DNA from: Ianthella basta
Taxonomy: Eukaryota > Porifera > Demospongiae > Verongiida > Ianthellidae
DNA: 64,000 nucleotides
Direction: 5' to 3'
Assembly: GCA_964019415.1 (NCBI GenBank)
Contig: OZ025879.1
Span: 700,168 to 764,167 of the forward strand
Shown: one piece after another, positions 21,556 through 33,656 of the stretch
Numbering within the stretch: the stretch's first letter is position 1
Layout: the number at the start of each line of letters is the position of its first letter
The notes under the pieces: model-generated
Databases searched by the model: none
Told to the model about the DNA's origin: nothing
Seen by the model: the letters and a program-made list of their open reading frames with translations, nothing else
Translations under genes and position numbers: made by a program

Positions 21556-24500
21556 ATGTGTCTTTCCATTGTACCTGTGTGTGTGTTACTGCTGTTGGTA
21601 ATTGAACGTTGCACTGAAGGTAAGCATGTAATGTGTTTGTAGCACATGCAGAGCTGAAGACAAGTATTTATAAGTATGCACAATCCTACCTGTGAGCCCC
21701 ATGTACATACAAGATTCTATATATGTTGCCACTGCTTCCCTCATGATAGTAGCTAATGGACTTCATGTATGCATGTATGTGAGATCACAAGTGGAGTCCA
21801 TCCTACACTCGCATACTAGGCGGTAACAATACTGCACCATAATACTAACCCTTTTGTGTCACCGGGGAATATGGCATCCCCTGCAAACATCGGGCATCTG
21901 GTGCCCCAATGAACTTCACCGGGGAATATGGCATCCCCTACAAACATTGGGCATCTGGTGCCCCAGTGAACTTCACCGGGGAATACGGCATCCCTTGCAA
22001 ACATTGGGCACCTGGTGCCCCAATGAACTTCATCATGGAATATGGCATCCCCTGCAAACATTGGGCATCTGGTGCCCCAGTGAACTTTACTGGGGAATAC
22101 GGCATCCCCTGCAAACATTGGGCATCTGGTGCCCCAATGAACTTTACCGGGGAATACGACATCCCCTGCAAACATTGGGCATCTGGTGCCCCAATGAACT
22201 TTACCGGGGAATACGACATCCCCTGCAAACATTGGGCATCTGGTGCCCCAATGAACTTCACCGGGGAATACAGCATCCCCTGCAAACTTTGGGCATCTGG
22301 TGCAACAATGAACTTCATCGGGGAATACGGCATCCCCTGCAACACAAAGTGCCTGATGGTACTCAGACAGAGAGCGTGCCGGAGTGTTGAGCCAGTTGCA
22401 CTAGGAGAGTGGCATGGTATGGGGAATGGCAGTTGCTAGATTGAAGTTCTTGTTAGCTATCATGCTTGGGAAACACTCGTAAACAATAGCCATGCATGAA
22501 ACTGGAGTGGAATCCGAGCATGAGCCTTTCAGGACTGCAATCTCATTTTATTTCGTGTGATCCATCCACTGCACACATTAATGAAACTAGCCTATAGCTA
22601 TAGGATGCCACAGCCGCCCTCTTTCAGGTCCTAGCTGTTCATGGCGTACCTACTGCTGAGGTCGTGAATGTTTTTTGTCAAAGTCACGTTAGAATGACAG
22701 GTTCCTTGGTGTTGCTGGTGGCTATGTGCTTCAATTAGTCACAAAGAGACTAGCTACCCCCTCAATGATTCCCTGGAAATGGTACTCATCAGCAGAAGCT
22801 GTTCTTGTTGTTGGGAGTAGACTACAGTATACATGTGTGTGCGATATGGACAATAGAGTGTACACCTGTCACAATAACAGACATATGGTCCACGACACAA
22901 TACCTTGACATGCAGCCACCAGGTGCACAGGGCCCTACCATATGACAGCAACAAACATTAAGCCATACATTGAAGTATCCTTCTTTTATGCAATTAGAAT
23001 AGATTAAGTTAATTATATATGGGATAGAGGAAGTATGCATGGGCACCTATAACCATATTGGGCGCTTGCACTCAATGGCTTTGCATGCATGCATTCGCTG
23101 TACGCGCTCCTCCTAATGCTTCCTCCTATAGTGCTTCCCTCACAGCCAATGTCTGCTTCAGAGATAGAGTGACCCAGAGATCTATGAAGTGCTTCTGCAC
23201 CATTGAGAACAACTCTTCATGACAGCCTCTGCAGTGGGAGTGAGGACAATGGAACGCTGAGTGGAGGAATGGGTCAGCTGGTGGATGGGGTGAGGGGGAT
23301 GGATACATTGGATACAGATGAGAGGAAGTTCCCATGGGTGGGGTGGGCCACACCCCCTCAAGATGTTGCCTTGACAGTGGCGTAGGAAGCGGGGGGGCGC
23401 GGGGGGCTGGCGCCCCCCTGAACGCCAGAAATGGGGGGCTGTGCCCCCCTAAAAATATGCCAAATTGTTTTATAACTTGCCCCATTTAGTCACTATTCTG
23501 TTGTACTGGACTGAATTCTGAACTTGTAGAACGCCCGGCAGTATAGTCTCGCTTATCTAGCCAGTCCAGCCCCTAGTGCACGTCCCGCACAACAATCCTA
23601 CTCCATTTTGTATTGCGCAAGGGGCAGGTGTTGCGCAATAAGTGAAAAAATTTTTCCTAGCACTACAGCCCCCCTTTACTCAAACTACTTCCTACGCCCC
23701 TGCTTGAGTTTAGTAGTCCACATGCACTGAGTGACTTCAACAGCTTAGGAGTGGCATTAATTCTGAAACTTCCTATGGAACTTATGCAACTAATATACAA
23801 TTGAAGCAGTGCTGTGTGCACATCAACCTCCTTCTGAAGTATTATAATCCTTCCCTGTTTTTGGTGCATCCTACATCAGCATGTTGTGAGATGGCAGTCA
23901 CAATACACTTTATATAGTGTTGATATTTAGGCCTATGCACACCAGTATGCATGCACGCACGTGCACTAATGAGAGAACAACAATCAGACATATGTATGGT
24001 CACTGCCATGCCAGACAGAATGCTAATAGTTGTAAGAAGCAAATGGTCGATGCATGTGTGCTTGCTCAAATTCGGTGATTGATTCACTGAAGGAAGCATG
24101 ATGCATTGTTCTATAGTTGTTGGTGAACAGAATGATCCAAGATGGCAGGCGGTTTGTTGGGAATTTCGCTTATTCGCATACCCTTTGGTCATGATAGCAC
24201 CGTTCGCTGGGGCAGTTTAGTCTCAATTCAGAGGGGCGCCTGCTAGAAAAGTCACAAACATCCGCTTCACTTTCCCTGTGTAGCTTAGCTAGATAGCAAG
24301 CTGCACCTGGCTAGAATAATTAGTCCATGTAGGGATGGTAGTGCGTGTATGCTTAAAGGGAAAGATCCTCTCCATCCCTTTGGGATCACCTTTACTCCTG
24401 GCAACTCTCACCAGTTCATCAATGTTTTAACTGCTCACACGATACACTTACCATCAGTCGATAAATGCTGACACTTTGGTGTCATATATTCAACTTCATT

Positions 24501-25682
24501 AATCTGTGTGAGCTACAGTGTGTATTGATCCTAAGTACAGCCCATCCTAGTGTATACTGCAACATCCAGCTAGCTCTGCCTGTTACCTCCACCCACATGG
24601 ATTGTGTCTCCTCAGCTCACACTACTATAACCTGCATGAATTCACAATGAAAGTTACTGTCATTGCAAATATCACGCACTGTAGGTACACCACCCATACA
24701 CCTCCTCCCTCAGCCAGTGGCAATCATGCAGCTTCGTGCTCATTCCCTAATTCCATTCCCACTTCTGCTCTGGAAGGAAGTGGAAATAGGGACTGAGTAC
24801 GAAGCTACATTGCATGTAGGGAGTAATTCATGACGACAGTACATCGGCTTGAAATATGCTTCTAACAGATATTCAGGCGTAGATGTATTAAAAACAGACA
24901 GTATCAACTCCCCACTCAGCTGGTAATGCTGCTTTATGTTCTTGTCCATCTGTGTGGCTAGTGTGCTCATCTAACACTTCCTGCTAACTTCTCTATCCAC
25001 TGTACCTCCAGGGCTCATGGCATCTCAGTAGTGTATGCACTGTGGCTGTCAGCAGAGTACCTGTTCGTATTCATAATGCTGGCAAATAATGCAACTACAA
25101 TGTCTACGGTACAAATAGCAATCTGTCTATCTAATTGACTGGTTAAAAGTTTGCTTCTTTCCTGTTCCAATTCAGGAACTGAAGTGCTTCCTACACCCAT
25201 GCTGCCTGCATTCTCAGGCAACATAGCTACTGGAGAAAGTACTACACAACTGATGCCAACGATGTCCTCTAGAGGCCCACCTACACCAAGTAGTATGTAC
25301 TGTATTGTGACATATGCAGCACCGTCATTGCATCTGCACTGTGAAATTAGCACTACACTCTTCTTCCCTCTCTGCCACCAGCTGGTAGCACTGACATGGG
25401 ACACTCGGCTGGAATCTCTAGTGCGCTGTTCTTTGCTGGTCCTGTTGGGGCACTGTCTGTGGTATGTTACAATTGGAAGAGTCAGCAAGTAAGGACAAGG
25501 ACAAGGTGAGTGGTCATGTGGGTCAGATTACTAGCCTAACGTGGTGACTGCATTGCCACCACTTGTGTCCATACAGGGACAATGCAATAACTGGTGATAA
25601 AACAAGGACGGCTTACGACTACCCAGCAGACTGCAGTGTCCAGTTGGAGGAGAACCCAGCATATGCCAGCATGAGGAAATAA
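21556..25682 (+). CDS. Family 2 receptor, copy 3: stalk-TM-NPAYASM tail, shortened TM
   Basis: Exons: 21556-21619 (MCLSIVPVCVLLLLVIERCTE, phase 1), 25176-25289 (stalk TEVLPTPMLPAFSGNIAT), 25382-25505 (TM), 25577-25682 (tail). The TM exon lacks 27 bases relative to copy 2 (residues GMLAGAVFA), leaving about 18 hydrophobic residues, so membrane insertion should still be possible but with a shorter helix. The tail ends ENPAYASMRK. The first intron is about 3.5 kb and is crowded with a 57-bp minisatellite, fossil family 1 exons and a transposon, so the leader exon and the rest may no longer be joined in a transcript. Confidence 0.6.
21862..22345. repeat. 57-bp minisatellite, about 8.4 copies
   Basis: A 57-base unit is repeated about 8.4 times with few changes. 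Because 57 is a multiple of three, every frame is periodic: one + frame reads MNFTGEYGIPCKHWASGAP, another CPNELHRGIWHPLQTLGIW, and two minus frames are also open. This explains the long reading frames here. No signal peptide or conserved neighbour supports coding. It lies within the first intron of family 2 copy 3. Confidence 0.9.
22840..23770 (+). pseudogene. Fossil family 1 exons 3 and 4
   Basis: At 22846-22922 there is a decayed end of exon 3 (ATGGACAATAGAGTGTACAC, then CAGCCACCAGGTG). At 23136-23374 there is a decayed exon 4 with the acceptor CCCTCACAG, GQLVDGV and FPWVGWAT still readable, interrupted by frameshifts. The fossil continues after an inserted transposon at 23703 with an ACTTCAACAGCTTAGGAGTG block. 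A sister fossil of exon 3 is at 32520-32610. These are old, non-functional family 1 copies. Confidence 0.75.
23375..23702. mobile_element. Non-autonomous DNA transposon (328 bp) with 5-bp target duplication
   Basis: Terminal inverted repeats CAGTGGCGTAGGAAG and CTTCCTACGCCCCTG. The element is flanked on both sides directly by CTTGA (23370-23374 and 23703-23707), a clean target-site duplication. It is inserted in the fossil family 1 exon 4, whose sequence resumes on the far side. It has no coding capacity. The termini resemble hAT-type MITEs, but the 5-base duplication is not the typical 8, so the superfamily is left open. Confidence 0.85.
23771..25175. other. First-intron/upstream region of family 2 copy 3
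   Basis: About 1.4 kb closely matching 15,020-16,260 of copy 2 (for example 24,100-25,170). No confident exon is seen. A Ser-rich open stretch after CCTCAG near 24714 (ASGNHAASC) corresponds to the one at 15799, but lacks a clear donor. Confidence 0.5.
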
Positions 25683-28235
25683 TGATATTCATGAGTAGCA
25701 GTAGTCAATCAAATTGGTAGTCATCAGTCCGGACTAGAGGTGGAGAACCTCTATTGGTGACTACAGTAGGAGAATACGAATTGAGTTGGTCGACACATTG
25801 TTACGCAGAGAGCGCGCCGGAGTGGTGAGCCAGTTGCGGTGGGAGAGTGGTGGGGTATAGGGAATGGCAGTCGCTAGATCCAAGTTCTTGTTACCGTGGT
25901 TGGAAGACGCTCGTAACATAGGCGACATGAAACTGGAGTGGAATCCGAGCATGAGCCTTTCAGGACTGCAATCTCATTTAATTTCGTGCGATCCATCCGC
26001 CGCACGCGATAGTCTAATGAAACTAGCCTACGTAGGAGGCCGCGGTCGCCCCCCCCTCCGGTGTCACAGTTTATTTTACCCCCCGTATAAAGTATCCCCC
26101 CGGGTAACCGAAGGTTGGTTAAACGACACAGAAATGCTGATAGAAGCTAGTAAAATGCACCCTGCTGCAGGATGAGACTTACCACTACCAGAAGAGACTG
26201 TTAGGTGATGATATCTGCGAACCCTGCACTTCCTTCGCAGTCCTTGCAGAAGACCACATCGATCTTGTTAACTGACGACCGCGGTGAGGTTTTTGTCCTT
26301 CTACCATGGCTGGGATGCTTGTGTAGTCCTCTGAGTTCTCGAAGAATGTCAAGAGGGCACTACTACAACGAGCAGAAGTTTTTGAGTAGCAGTACGGCGT
26401 GCAGATTCGCAAACTGGTGGACATCGATGTGCAGGTACATCGACGCTACAGCCTGAGCATGTGAGGAGCATGAATGAATCTTAGCTACTGCTTGTCAAAG
26501 CAGGGTTGATGGCATCCAGAACAACCCCTCGAGGTGAAACACACCAAAAAGAGTTAAGGAATACTCAGAAATTCGAAGTCGGGGGATAAAGTATCCTAGT
26601 TTATTTTACCCGGAGGGGATACAAAACTGGGGGGATGGAATAAACCGTGACACCGGGTCCAGGCCCTAGCTATTGATGGTGTAGCTACAGCTGAGGTCGT
26701 GAAGGTTCGCGGTCTAAGTCACGCTAGAATGGCAGGTTCCTTGGTGTTGCTGGTGGCTATGTGCTTCAATTAGTCACAAAGAGACTAGCTACCCCCTCAA
26801 TGATTCCCTGGAAATGGTATTCATTAGCAGAAGCTCTTCTTGTTGTTGGGGTAGGCTAGCTAAGTGCTGTGATGTCGTGGCTGACATGATGCCGTACAGA
26901 CATTGGCCAGCTTCCTTGGATTGTGCTAATGTACACTGAAGTAGCTTGTGTCACTCACAGAGTAATCAGCCGATGGAATGTTGCGTGTGTACTACTAATA
27001 ACCATGCGTGTCTGCAGTGAATAGTGTATCCTCTGTTGGCCTTGCCTTCTGTCTCAAGGACTGCATAGTTCCAGCTGTAATTCCTTCACTTGCAAAATTA
27101 TGTACAAAGTTATCCTTCACACAAGCGTTCCTCAGTGGTTGAGCCCATGCAGGCAGATCAACTTCTATTCCAGATGTAGCCTCGTACCCAGACCCATATG
27201 TGCACCACTGGCACACTATGGGTCTGGGTACAAGACTATTGCAGATGTCACTGATGACATTACAGGATAGGCTGTTGAAGATGCTTGCAGGTCCTTGTCT
27301 TCTGTTGATGGTGTTGTTGACATCTCAGGAGAATTTGTTTTGGACATAAACCAGAAACCATGCATGCATGCACAGAAGGAGGTGGTCAGAGGCTGCACTG
27401 TCTGTGGCGTCTGCATGCATGGCAAGCTTGATGTCACAGCATCAGATCTTCAAGTTCACTCCTCACCACTGTGTTTCTGTCTGCTAACTTTGCACTGTTA
27501 AAAATGGGGAGTGATGATCACACCCATTTGCAGTGTGGTGTTCACTCCAACCATGCAGTATATACACAACAGACCATTTGTGTGAACAGTTTGTAAAAGA
27601 CTAAACACTTCACGGTACAATTCACTACAGATATGCATATATATAGTACACAGCATATCAGGATATAGCTACATATAAATAGTTTGTGCACGCATGGGTG
27701 ACACAGAGTACCTAATGATACATTGAACTGCACAAATATAGCATATACTTAGTTTGAGGAGGTCCTCCAACTGTACACAACATACCAACAGGCTAAGCTG
27801 TGTCCTGTGTAGCTATATATGTGCTTAGATAGCCTGCAGGATTCCAAATAGACTCTCATCTTTGCATATTAATTACTTCAAAGTCTCTTAATCTATCAGA
27901 AATGGTGTGGAAACGTATGGATACTGGTGTCAGTGTGAATATCACTAAAGTAACGGTGTGACTGATCACACCCTTGGTGTGAGCACTGAGCGCATGGTGT
28001 GACGGTCAAACCATTATTTTTAACAGTGTGGACAGTGAATGTGAAAGTGCAGTGAAGTTTATGTACAATCCATGCTGTGTTTTGTGGACTTGCTGATGGT
28101 AAATGAGGAGTGATTTGGATGAAGTTGCTATTATTTGCAGACTGAGGGAATACTCCGGTTAATATTGAATGGTAATGTTCAGTTACTTTCAACTCGTCTC
28201 TGTCTGTGTAGGCTGTGAAAGGACGAAGTGGTGGA
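25683..28235. other. Module spacer before gene E
   Basis: Paralogous to 164-1723 with a transposon inserted at 26060-26654. No confident gene. The conserved open stretch after CTGCAG (about 27016) is frameshifted in this copy. Confidence 0.55.
26060..26654. mobile_element. Non-autonomous DNA transposon (~595 bp) with long inverted ends
   Basis: The left end GGTGTCACAGTTTATT and the right end AATAAACCGTGACACC are inverted repeats extending imperfectly for about 40 bases into CCCC/GGGGATAC-containing sequence. It interrupts the module spacer; the uninterrupted sequence is seen at 17150-17170. If CCGG is taken as the target duplication, the ends are TGTCAC...GTGACA. A minus-strand frame of about 80 codons inside has no recognisable transposase motifs. 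Confidence 0.75.
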
Positions 28236-30624
28236 ATGGAGTGTGTGGTTGTGTTGTGTCTGTTGTCAGGTAAGTGGTGACCTGTGTAGTGGTCTGGGTG
28301 AGGCTGGGTGAACAGACACTGAGTGATATCCACCTTTTTCCTCTTCAGCCGTTGGTGTACTTGTGGAAGGACAGGGCAACTTTGTACTACCACCTGAAGA
28401 CAACTACAACCTTCCTCTTGATCCATATGAAGCAGCAGATTCTGTAACTGTGTTCTGTTTTTATAATGAAACTGGAGCTACGCCTAACTATGTGTTTAGA
28501 AAGGATGGTGTTCGCATTGAAACTGGTATAGTGCCAAATGTAGGAGTCAGTATACCTGTTCCCAATGGAGACCACACCCCATCTGTGGAGGGCACCTACA
28601 CATGCAGTGTAATTGTAGATGGAATGAACAGGGGATCAAGGGACACCATTGTCAGCTTACCAGGTAAGTTCTGTATGCAACATGTATTTGTCTCACATGC
28701 ACGGTCAGGTAGTGTCTGTTAGCTAGTACCCTTCCCCCCCCCCCCCCCCCCTGCAGTGTTGTTCTCAGTTGATATGGCCACTGCAGTAGTAACTGCAGGA
28801 GAGACAGTGTCAGTGAACTGCAGTCAGACAGGCTACATCAGGACAGACTGGAGCTGGAGGAGGAATGGAGCTGACATCACATCTGATACGAGGGAGAGAG
28901 TGTACACTGAGATGTCAACAAGGACCAATTTGAGACCAGTGGTAGGTAATGTTGTTCCCAACCACCAGAGTCTCTTCCTCCACTTGCGGTATGCACGTGT
29001 GATGGACAATGGAGTGTACAGATGTGTCACACAAACAGTCACACAGACAGTCACTGTGGATGTGCAGCCACCAGGTGGGACACTCTACTGTATGGCAACT
29101 AAGTTGAATCAGCCATAGTTATTAGGACATCATGCCATATAAGGCCAGCTACCCATGTAAGCTGTATGCACCACTCTCTGCACATGTTCCTCCTACTGCT
29201 TCCCTCACAGCCAATGTCAGGTTCAATGACAGTGGCCCAGTGAGCTATGAGGTGCCTCTGCCCTTTGAGAACAACACTGTGTCCTACACTGACTTCCTCT
29301 ACAGTGGCAGTGAGGGCAGTGGGATGCTGAGGGGAGGAGTGGGTCAGCTGGTGGATGGGGTGACAGGGACGGCGACACTGGACACAAATGAGGGGAGATT
29401 CCCGTGGGTGGGGTGGAGCACACCCCTTGAGGAGATCATCTTTGACTTTGGCAGCCTCCATCAGTTTAGCTCTGTCTCAGTGCATGCTTACTTCAACAGC
29501 TCAGGAGTGAGATGGTTTAGCACTATTGAGGTGGCCATCTCTCAAAACATGGAACAGTGGAATGCATTCTCCCGACAACTAAATGACCTTCGTGGCCCAC
29601 AGAATGTTATGGTGCCAACTGTGATGACTGCTGGCAGTACTGTAGAAGGTCGTTATGTCCGTCTTCGCTTTGACAACTTCCAAGGCTCAGGGCTAATGCT
29701 CATCAGTGAGGTGTCCTTTGACAGTACAGCTGGTGAGTTTCTTAATAGCTTACTCATGCAGCTGACCCACTCTGCTGTGTTTGTTGCTCCTTCACAGTAC
29801 CTCCACTCAGTGCACCAGTGAGCATTGATGGCCTACTGGTAGGAGTAATTGTTGCAATTGCTGCTCTGATTGTTGTAATCATCACTGCATCCCTTGCTAC
29901 CTGCTGCATCATAAAGAAGAGAAGGGTGTCAACCAGGACACCGAGGTGAGCTACACACCAACTGCACAGTTTGTACCCATGTACACGCTTGCATGAAGCC
30001 TTATAAGTGTCGCTCCAACGTGAGTGTAATGACAAACGTATACTCTGACAGAAGACTGTGGGATGTAGGTGTTACACAATATCGCAGTTTATGAACACTG
30101 TCCTTTGGTTATTACTACACATATATACGTTCTGTATAAAGGGAACCAGATTACCATTTCACATTGATCATGCAGAGATGTGCATGTTAGTATGTACTTA
30201 CATTTTTACGTAAGATGAACAACTTAGTATGTACTTAAGTAACACAGGTATTCTATTCTACACATGCACTCACAGTGTAGAGTATTTCTATACTTGTAGC
30301 AAGTCATTCAGTACATTGCTCTCCCTCAGGGGTGAAAGTCCTGTACAATACAGCTATCCTTACAACAATCCTCCAACTGAGATGGAGAAGAACCCGGCTT
30401 ATGCTACCATAGAGACAGGCCAGAGTGTGGGGTCACAAAACGATGAAGGCAATGTGATGGATCATTCCTACGCAACAATTGACGCAAGGGAAGACAATAT
30501 AGCTAGCTACAGTGCACTAAGTGATGAGGACGCAACAATTGGCAGGGAGGAGGACAATACAGAAGCTAGTGCACTAAGTGATGAGGACACACTGCAAAGT
30601 ACTTCTGAGCCTTCATACATATGA
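28236..30624 (+). CDS. Family 1 receptor E: long-tail variant with YATI motifs
   Basis: Exons 28236-28269, 28349-28663, 28757-29074, 29211-29732, 29798-29945, 30330-30624; 543 residues, the longest copy. Domains as in gene A. Exon 3 lacks a four-residue piece (QEGT) near the second Ig cysteine. The TM exon has the ASLATCC variant shared with copy C. The tail is extended: NPAYATI replaces NPAYVTM, so YxxM becomes YxxI; then DHSYATI, an inserted DNIASYSALSDED segment, and C-terminal EPSYI. YxxI sites are ITIM-like in core, but Pro or His at the -2 position does not fit the strict ITIM consensus. This suggests a different SH2 partner from the YxxM copies (inference). Confidence 0.85.
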
Positions 30625-31919
30625 GGATACTGCATTCATTCAAAGGGTGACTGAAACTTTCACCATTAATGGCTAATAGATGTAGTCTATACAGATTATA
30701 AATAGAAGATAAAAATGCATAAAATTATATGTTTTTTGTAGATTCACAGACAGGATATGTAAAGACAGCAACATACAATTATTGTTGTTATGAACTATTG
30801 GTGGAAAATGGTGGCCATGAAATGGGTCTGGTGCAGTGTTTGTCTCTATTACCCAATGAGCTCTAGGCTGTGACTCAAGCTCTTTATCCTGTGTTGAATA
30901 ACCAGTTACAAAGAGTAAGTAATAGCACATCTTGTTCTGTCTCTACCGATCTATGTGGGAGATTCCATTTGACGACGGATTCATTGTTTCTAATGTCCTA
31001 CTACCATGCTTTCTGTTTCTGCATGCTCATGTGTCATTATGTGAACGGTAAGTTCATAATGATTCGTCTAGTCAGGTGTAGTCAGTAAACTTACTTCAAG
31101 CGGAGAACTCTTGACGTTGATGAGTAAGCTTAACTAGATTCATGCCGTACAATAAGATGTACATTGTACTGTTCTAGCAAGAGCTGCATGTGTGCATTGG
31201 GGGGGTACTGCGATGTTGGGGGAGTAAGGGACTTAGTATGGCAGAGTGAGGACTGTGATAGCACACATGTAATACAGTAATACATACATAATACGGCATT
31301 ACCACTGGTAATACTGTACTACATAAACATGAACCAAAACTGTCATAAAACACAATCTGAAAATTTAGTAAACCATGGTAATTCCACCTCGCTTCACTCC
31401 CGCATAAAGAAAGAGTGGATACTAAGTAGGGTGTTCATTAGCAGTATTGTGCTGTGCTATGTTCAAAGTCAATTGCGAAGGTGACGGATTACCCTAGTAT
31501 TTAAATAAGGAAGTAGCCTGGTTTGGGCTGCAACTTTTATCCCTCTTCCACTTTGCTTGTTTGTGAGGAACTGTTGGATCAAGTAAATAGAACGGACCAG
31601 CCATATGCAGTGTAACATGCGAACCATGTTGGGGTGTGGCTGGTCCATTCTTTTCACTTGGCCCCAGCATATTACTCCGGCTAGCAGAGCCAGGGGTATG
31701 GCAAACCACAAGGGAAAAACCCACTACTGCTGCATCTGTTTGCAAATGGCTGCCACTCCAGGGACAGTGGTTAGCACATGACTTAGTTCCAGGTCAAGAT
31801 GAATGCCTTTAATGTACTTATGGCACACATATGAGCACTCACGGCTACATTTTTAAACGTGTTCGTAACTGTCTCATTTACCTGCAGTAAATGTTCGCTG
31901 TCTTCCAGGTAGATTAAAG
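30625..31919. other. 3' flank of gene E, no gene seen
   Basis: About 1.3 kb paralogous to 13844-14908, with an extra insertion around 31,190-31,440. No coding region is supported. It contains the fourth palindromic element. Confidence 0.5.
31576..31663. repeat. Palindromic MITE-like element, copy 4
   Basis: Left arm TCAAGTAAATAGAACGGACC, right arm GGTCCATTCTTTTCACTTGG. It is 257 bases upstream of the family 2 ATG at 31920. Confidence 0.6.
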
Positions 31920-33656
31920 ATGTGTCTTTCCATTGCACCTGTGTGTGTGTTACTGCTGTTGGTAATTGCACCTTGCACTGAAGGTAAGCATGTAATGTGT
32001 TTGTAGCACATGCAGAGCTGAAGACAATTATTTAGAGAACAACAATCAGACATATGTATGGTCACTGCCATGCCAGACAGAATAGAGAGTGGTATGGTAT
32101 GGGGAATGGTAGTCGCTAGATCGAAGTTCTTGTTAGCTATCATGCTTGGGAGCCACTCATAAACAATAGCCATGCATGAAACTGGAGTGAAATCCGAGCA
32201 TGAGCCTTTCAGGACTGCAATCTCATTTTATTTCGTGTGATCCATCTGCTGCACATGATAATGAAACTAGCCTATAGCTATGAGAGGCCACAGCCGCCCT
32301 CTCCCAGGTCCAGGCCCTAGCTGTTGATGGTGTACCTACTGCTAAGGTTGTGAAGGTTTGTCTAAGTCTCGTTAGAATGAAAGGTTCCTTGGTGTTGCTG
32401 GTATGTACTTCAATTAGTCACAAAGAGACAAGAGACTAGCTACCCCCTCAATGATTCCCTGGAAATGGTACTCATCAGCAGAAGCTGTTCTTGTTGTTGG
32501 GAGTAGGCTACAGTATACATGTGTGTGCGATATGGACAATAGAGTGTACACCTGTCACAATAACAGACACATGGTCCACGACACAATATCTTGACATGTA
32601 GCCACCAGGTGCACAGGGCCCTACCATAGGACAGCAACAAGCTTTAAGCCATACATTGAAGTATCCTTCTCTTATGCAATTAGAATAGATTTAGTTAATT
32701 ATATATGGGATAGAGGAAATATGCATGGGCACCTATAACCATATTGGGCACTTGCACTCAATGGCTTTGCATGCATGCATTCACTGTACATGCTCCTCCT
32801 AATGCTTCCTCCTATAATGCTTCCCTCACAGCCAATGTGAGCTTCGTGCTCATCTCCTAATTTCATTCCCACTTCTGCTCTGGAAGGAAGTGGAAATAGG
32901 GACTGGGTACGAAGCTACATTGCATGTAATTCATGACGACAGTACATTGGCTTGTATATGTTTCTAACAGATATTCAGGTGTAAGTGTATTAAAAGCAGA
33001 TATTGTCAACTCCCCACTCAGCTGATAATGCTGCTTTATGTTCTTGTCCGTCCATGTGGCTAGTGTGCTCATCTAACACTTCCTGCTAACTTAAATTTGT
33101 CTATCCACTGTATTTCCAGGGCTCATGGCATCTCAGTAATGTATGCACTGTGGCTGTCAGCAGACTACCTGTTTTGTATTCATAATGCTGGCGAATAATG
33201 TAATTAGCAATGTGTACAGTACAAATAGCAATCTGTGTATCATATTGACTGGTTAAAAGTCTGCTTCTTTCCTGTTCCAATTAAGGAACTGAAGTGCTTC
33301 CTACACCCATGCTGCCTACATCCTCAGGCAACATTACTACTGGAGAAAGCACTACACAACTGATGCCAACGATGTCCTCTAGAGAACCACCTACACCAAG
33401 TAGTATGTATATACTGTGTTGTGACATATGCAGTACCGTCATTGCATCTGCACTGTGAAATTAGCACTACACTCTTCTTTCCTCTCTGCCACCAGCTGGT
33501 AGCACTGACATGGGACACTCGGCTGGTATCTCTAGTGCGCTGTTCTTTGCTGGCATGCTAGCTGGAGCTGTCTTTGCTAGTCCTGTTGGGGCATTGTCCA
33601 TGGTATGTTACAATTGGAAGAGGCAGCCAGCACGAGGAAATAATGACATTCATTAG
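31920..33656 (+). pseudogene. Family 2 receptor, copy 4: signalling tail deleted
   Basis: Signal exon 31920-31983 (MCLSIAPVCVLLLLVIAPCTE), stalk exon 33286-33399 (acceptor TTAAG instead of TTCAG), TM exon from 33496. A deletion joins the TM exon within KRQ directly to the last bases of the tail exon, so the frame reads KRQPARGNNDIH and stops at 33654-33656. YDYPAD and NPAYASM are gone. The helix ISSALFFAGMLAGAVFAS is intact. The product would be a membrane protein with almost no cytoplasmic tail: either a decoy-like form or a dead gene. Fossil family 1 exon 3 sequence lies in its first intron (32520-32610). Confidence 0.65.

Noticed and set aside
21854..22439. Secreted repeat protein from the 57-bp minisatellite
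   Set aside because: No signal peptide, several frames equally open, and flanks are duplicated non-coding spacer.
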